From Shimia sp047124445 (GTDB lineage: Bacteria > Pseudomonadota > Alphaproteobacteria > Rhodobacterales > Rhodobacteraceae), in NCBI RefSeq assembly GCF_047124445.1, contig NZ_CP138921.1:1612001-1676000 (forward strand): a stretch of 64,000 nucleotides of DNA, written 5' to 3'. Positions 61,511 to 64,000 of the stretch are shown one piece after another (within the stretch, counting starts at the first letter, position 1; every line of letters starts with the position of its first letter). Below the pieces are notes generated by a model, which saw only the letters and a list, made by a program, of their open reading frames with translations, was not told where the DNA came from and made no database searches. The translations under genes and the position numbers were made by a program.

Positions 61511-62263
61511 CTACGGCATCACAAACGGTGTATCCCCTACCACAGCCACCTGCGCGTTTGTACCAAACACATCGGCCAGCAGCGCCCCCGTGACCATGTC
61601 CACGGGCGCGCCTTCCCGCTCAATGCGCCCATCTTTGAGCACCACCAGGTGATCCGCATATTGCGCAGCAAAATTGATGTCGTGGAGAACGATCACAATG
61701 GTCTTGCCCTCCTCATCCGCCAACCGACGCAACAGCGCCATCAACGCGCGCGACGCGGCGATATCGAGGTTGTTCAGCGGCTCATCGAGCAACAGATAAT
61801 CCGTGTCCTGCGCGTAGGTCATCGCCACATGTGCCTTATGGCGCTGCCCTCCGGAAAGCGTGTCCAGAAACCGATCCGCCAAGGCTGTTAGACCAAAGGC
61901 GGTAAGCGACGCCGCGACCATCTCATGGTCCTCTGCCCGCAACCGCCCCTGACAGTGCGGATACCGCCCGAATTGAACCAACTCCTTCACCGTCAGCCGC
62001 GTGGCAAAATGCACCTGCTGAGGCAAAATCGCCAGTTTGCGGGACAACTCCTGTCGATTGGCTGGCGCGACGTCCATGCCGTCGACTGTGATACGGCCAG
62101 ACTGCATCGGCAACAGCCGCGCAATGTGAGAAAACAGCGACGACTTGCCAGCCCCATTGGGACCGATGAGGGCGGTGATGCCGCCTTTGGGCAAAGTCAC
62201 AGACACATCGGTCAAAATTTGCGCATTCGCCACCGAGTAGTTCAGGTTTTCAACGACAATCAT
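61511..62263 (-). CDS. Iron-siderophore ABC transporter ATP-binding protein
   Basis: 250 residues from ATG 62263, which overlaps the permease stop by four bases and has GGAGAGG at proper distance; an ATG six bases upstream abuts that site. Walker A GPNGAGKSSLF, Q-loop LPQQVHFATRLTVKEL, signature LSGGQRHKAHVAMTYAQD and Walker B YLLLDEPLNNLD. Belongs to the FatE/VctC/YclP-like subset. Convergent with tonB, seven bases apart. Confidence 0.88.
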   Translation of the reverse strand: MIVVENLNYSVANAQILTDVSVTLPKGGITALIGPNGAGKSSLFSHIARLLPMQSGRITVDGMDVAPANRQELSRKLAILPQQVHFATRLTVKELVQFGRYPHCQGRLRAEDHEMVAASLTAFGLTALADRFLDTLSGGQRHKAHVAMTYAQDTDYLLLDEPLNNLDIAASRALMALLRRLADEEGKTIVIVLHDINFAAQYADHLVVLKDGRIEREGAPVDMVTGALLADVFGTNAQVAVVGDTPFVMP

Positions 62264-63204
62264 GTCCATCCTCTCCGCAGCAAAAGTGCCAAAAATACAA
62301 AGCCACCAACAAAATCAATGACCACGGCCAAAGGCGTCGACATGCCCAAAACCCGCTCCAAAATGGTCTGCCCGCCCACCAGCACAATGCCCGCAATCAA
62401 CGCGGAAAGCGGGATTAGCACGGCATGGGTTTCATTGGGCGCGATCAAACGGGCAATCGACACCACCAATAGGCCAAGAAACGCCACAGGACCAACCAGC
62501 GCTGTGCTCACCGCAACCAGCACCGCCACAAGCACCAGGGCCTGTTTTTGTCGTCGCGCCACGGGCTCACCGAGGTTGGTGGCTATTTCAAAACCTAGGC
62601 TCAAAACATCCAGCTGCCTCCGCATACGCCAGCACAGCAGCAGCGTCCCCAAAGTCAGCCCAGCCGCCAGCCAAAGCAGGTTGAGCTCAATGTAGTTAAA
62701 CCGCGCATAGGAACTCACCTGAATGGTCGCGAACTCGCTGGGATCAATCATCCGGAATACAAATGAGGTCAACGAGCGAAACAGGACGCCAAAAATGATC
62801 CCGGTCAGCACCATGCGCATCAGATCCACGCGATGTTGCCCCAACAACGTGCCAAACAGCAAAAGCGCCGCGCCTATCAGAAAAAACAGGTTCACAAAGA
62901 ACACCAACTCAGGCGGCAAATGGTTGTAGCCTGCCGCCCCAATCGTGAACACCGCCAGCGTGACGATCAGCGTGAACAGCGCATCAAACCCCATGATGGA
63001 CGGTGTCAAAATGTGGTTGCGGGAAATGGTTTGAAACAACAGCGTCGCGGTGGATACCGCCGCCCCTACCAGCAACAGCGCCGCCAATTTCCGTCCACGA
63101 AACCACAGCACAAAGTCCCAGTTCCCACGCGCCTCCAACGTCATGAAAAGCCCGCAGCACACGGTCAGCAACACGCCGCAAATCAGCATCGACTTAGCGC
63201 GCAT
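62260..63204 (-). CDS. Iron-siderophore ABC transporter permease 2 (FecCD family)
   Basis: 314 residues from ATG 63204 (overlap of 11 bases with the upstream permease). WFRGRKLAALLLVGAAVSTATLLFQTISRNHILTPSIMGFDALFTLI and PVAFLGLLVVSIARLIAPNETHAVLIP are FecCD-type, matching the FatC/YclO branch of catecholate or petrobactin-type transporters. Confidence 0.88.
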   Translation of the reverse strand: MRAKSMLICGVLLTVCCGLFMTLEARGNWDFVLWFRGRKLAALLLVGAAVSTATLLFQTISRNHILTPSIMGFDALFTLIVTLAVFTIGAAGYNHLPPELVFFVNLFFLIGAALLLFGTLLGQHRVDLMRMVLTGIIFGVLFRSLTSFVFRMIDPSEFATIQVSSYARFNYIELNLLWLAAGLTLGTLLLCWRMRRQLDVLSLGFEIATNLGEPVARRQKQALVLVAVLVAVSTALVGPVAFLGLLVVSIARLIAPNETHAVLIPLSALIAGIVLVGGQTILERVLGMSTPLAVVIDFVGGFVFLALLLRRGWT

Positions 63205-64000
63205 GGTTCGGCCTCGCATAAAGCAGCCACAGGAACACCACCGCGCCCAACACACCGAGCACGGTGCCCACCGGAATTTCATAAGGCGCCCGGATCACCC
63301 GGCCAATGATGTCAGACACCAAAACCAACGAAGCCCCGCACAATGCGGTCAGCGGCAGCGTTGCGCGCAGGTTGTCTCCAAACCGGCGGCTGATGATGTT
63401 TGGCACGATCAGACCAACAAACGGAATGGCCCCAACCGTGATCACGATCAGCGCCGCCACCACAGAAATCGCCAACAATCCAAGGATCATCACCTGATCA
63501 TAGTTGAGACCCAGGTTGATGCTCGCGTCCCGCCCTAGCCCGGCAATCGCAAACTGATCGGCAATCACATAGGTCAGCGCAGTCATCACCGCAGCAATCC
63601 ACAACAGCTCGTAGCGTCCACGCATGACGCCGCTGAAGTCGCCATTCAGCCAGGTGTCAATGTACTGTAGCATGTCCCACTGGTAGGCGACAAAAGTCAC
63701 CCCCGCGCCAATGATCCCACCGTAAATCATTGCAACCAAAGGCACCAAAAGCGGCTGCGCCGGTGGCAAACGCCGCACAATCAGCAGGAATCCAATGCTC
63801 GACATCAACGCTGTTGCCGTGGCGATGCTCATCTTCACAAGAATAGACGCGCTCGGAAACAGCAGGACCACAATCAGTATACCTAGCGCCGCCCCCTGCC
63901 CTGTGCCCGCGGTCATCGGCTCGACAAACCGGTTGCGCACCAACATCTGCATTATCATCCCGCATACGGCCAACGCAGCGCCGGCAATCAAGGAGGCCAA
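63194..64000 (-). CDS. Iron-siderophore ABC transporter permease 1 (partial, start beyond window)
   Basis: 268 residues seen; the gene continues past the right edge. GAALAVCGMIMQMLVRNRFVEPMTAGTGQGAALGIL, GAIPFVGLIVPNIISRRFGDNLRATLPLTALCGASLVLVSDIIGRV are FecCD signatures of the FatD/YclN branch. The binding protein is expected upstream, outside the window. Confidence 0.88.
   Translation of the reverse strand: MASLIAGAALAVCGMIMQMLVRNRFVEPMTAGTGQGAALGILIVVLLFPSASILVKMSIATATALMSSIGFLLIVRRLPPAQPLLVPLVAMIYGGIIGAGVTFVAYQWDMLQYIDTWLNGDFSGVMRGRYELLWIAAVMTALTYVIADQFAIAGLGRDASINLGLNYDQVMILGLLAISVVAALIVITVGAIPFVGLIVPNIISRRFGDNLRATLPLTALCGASLVLVSDIIGRVIRAPYEIPVGTVLGVLGAVVFLWLLYARPNHAR

Overview
The window looks like a chromosomal segment of a marine alphaproteobacterium of the Roseobacter group (Rhodobacteraceae). 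This rests on gene content (phnDCEE, hydroxyproline catabolism, the hut set with the formimidoylglutamate deiminase branch, hmu/hemP haem uptake, TGA-N9-TCA iron-rhodo-boxes) and on GC-rich codon use. It is an inference from gene families, not a taxonomic match. I saw no rRNA, no complete tRNA and no CRISPR array.

Region 1 (1-11681) is an accessory block, visibly AT-richer than the rest. A 19-base direct repeat (886-904 and 11663-11681), 17 bases of which match the 3' end of a bacterial tRNA-Gln, brackets a mobilizable genomic island of about 10.8 kb. The island carries a tyrosine integrase broken by an in-frame stop, an unknown 128-aa protein, a MobV-type relaxase with a candidate oriT hairpin, a RepA-like hexameric helicase with a perfect 22-bp hairpin upstream, and a cargo operon (79-aa ORF, arylsulfatase, outer-membrane barrel, HlyD-like membrane-fusion protein) divergent from a membrane-anchored TPR regulator. 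A TerB-like gene lies left of the first repeat. The missing intact tRNA-Gln is predicted further left, which would imply islands in tandem.

Region 2 (11996-20937) has an orphan RTX protein, a TorS-like hybrid sensor kinase with an OmpR-type regulator, and a divergent phosphonate/phosphate-type ABC transporter (phnD, phnC, phnE, phnE) followed by a HAD phosphatase.

Region 3 (20928-34226) is a hydroxyproline regulon: M24 (prolidase-like) peptidase, polar amino-acid ABC transporter, DapA-type deaminase, 4-hydroxyproline epimerase, FAD oxidase, enolase-superfamily cis-3-hydroxyproline dehydratase candidate, a second proline-racemase-family protein with Ser/Thr in place of both catalytic Cys, an Ldh-type pyrroline-2-carboxylate reductase, a GntR/FCD regulator and a 2-oxoglutarate semialdehyde dehydrogenase. 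A shared operator (ATTGGATACAATATCCA and variants) lies before the promoters of this set. Trans-4-hydroxyproline would end as 2-oxoglutarate and the 3-hydroxyprolines as proline.

Region 4 (34346-48742) has an AcoR-like regulator lacking the AAA+ domain beside an aldehyde dehydrogenase gene with a 12-bp-arm palindrome between them, a single-domain globin, the histidine utilisation cluster (hutUGHI, hutF, hutC), and a GntR-led ABC importer of unknown substrate.

Region 5 (48743-64000) is an iron/haem block: hmuVUTS, divergent haem receptor, hemP, a second TonB-dependent receptor, an AraC regulator, exbB-exbD-exbD-tonB and a siderophore ABC transporter that runs off the right edge. Iron-rhodo-box matches suggest control by RirA.
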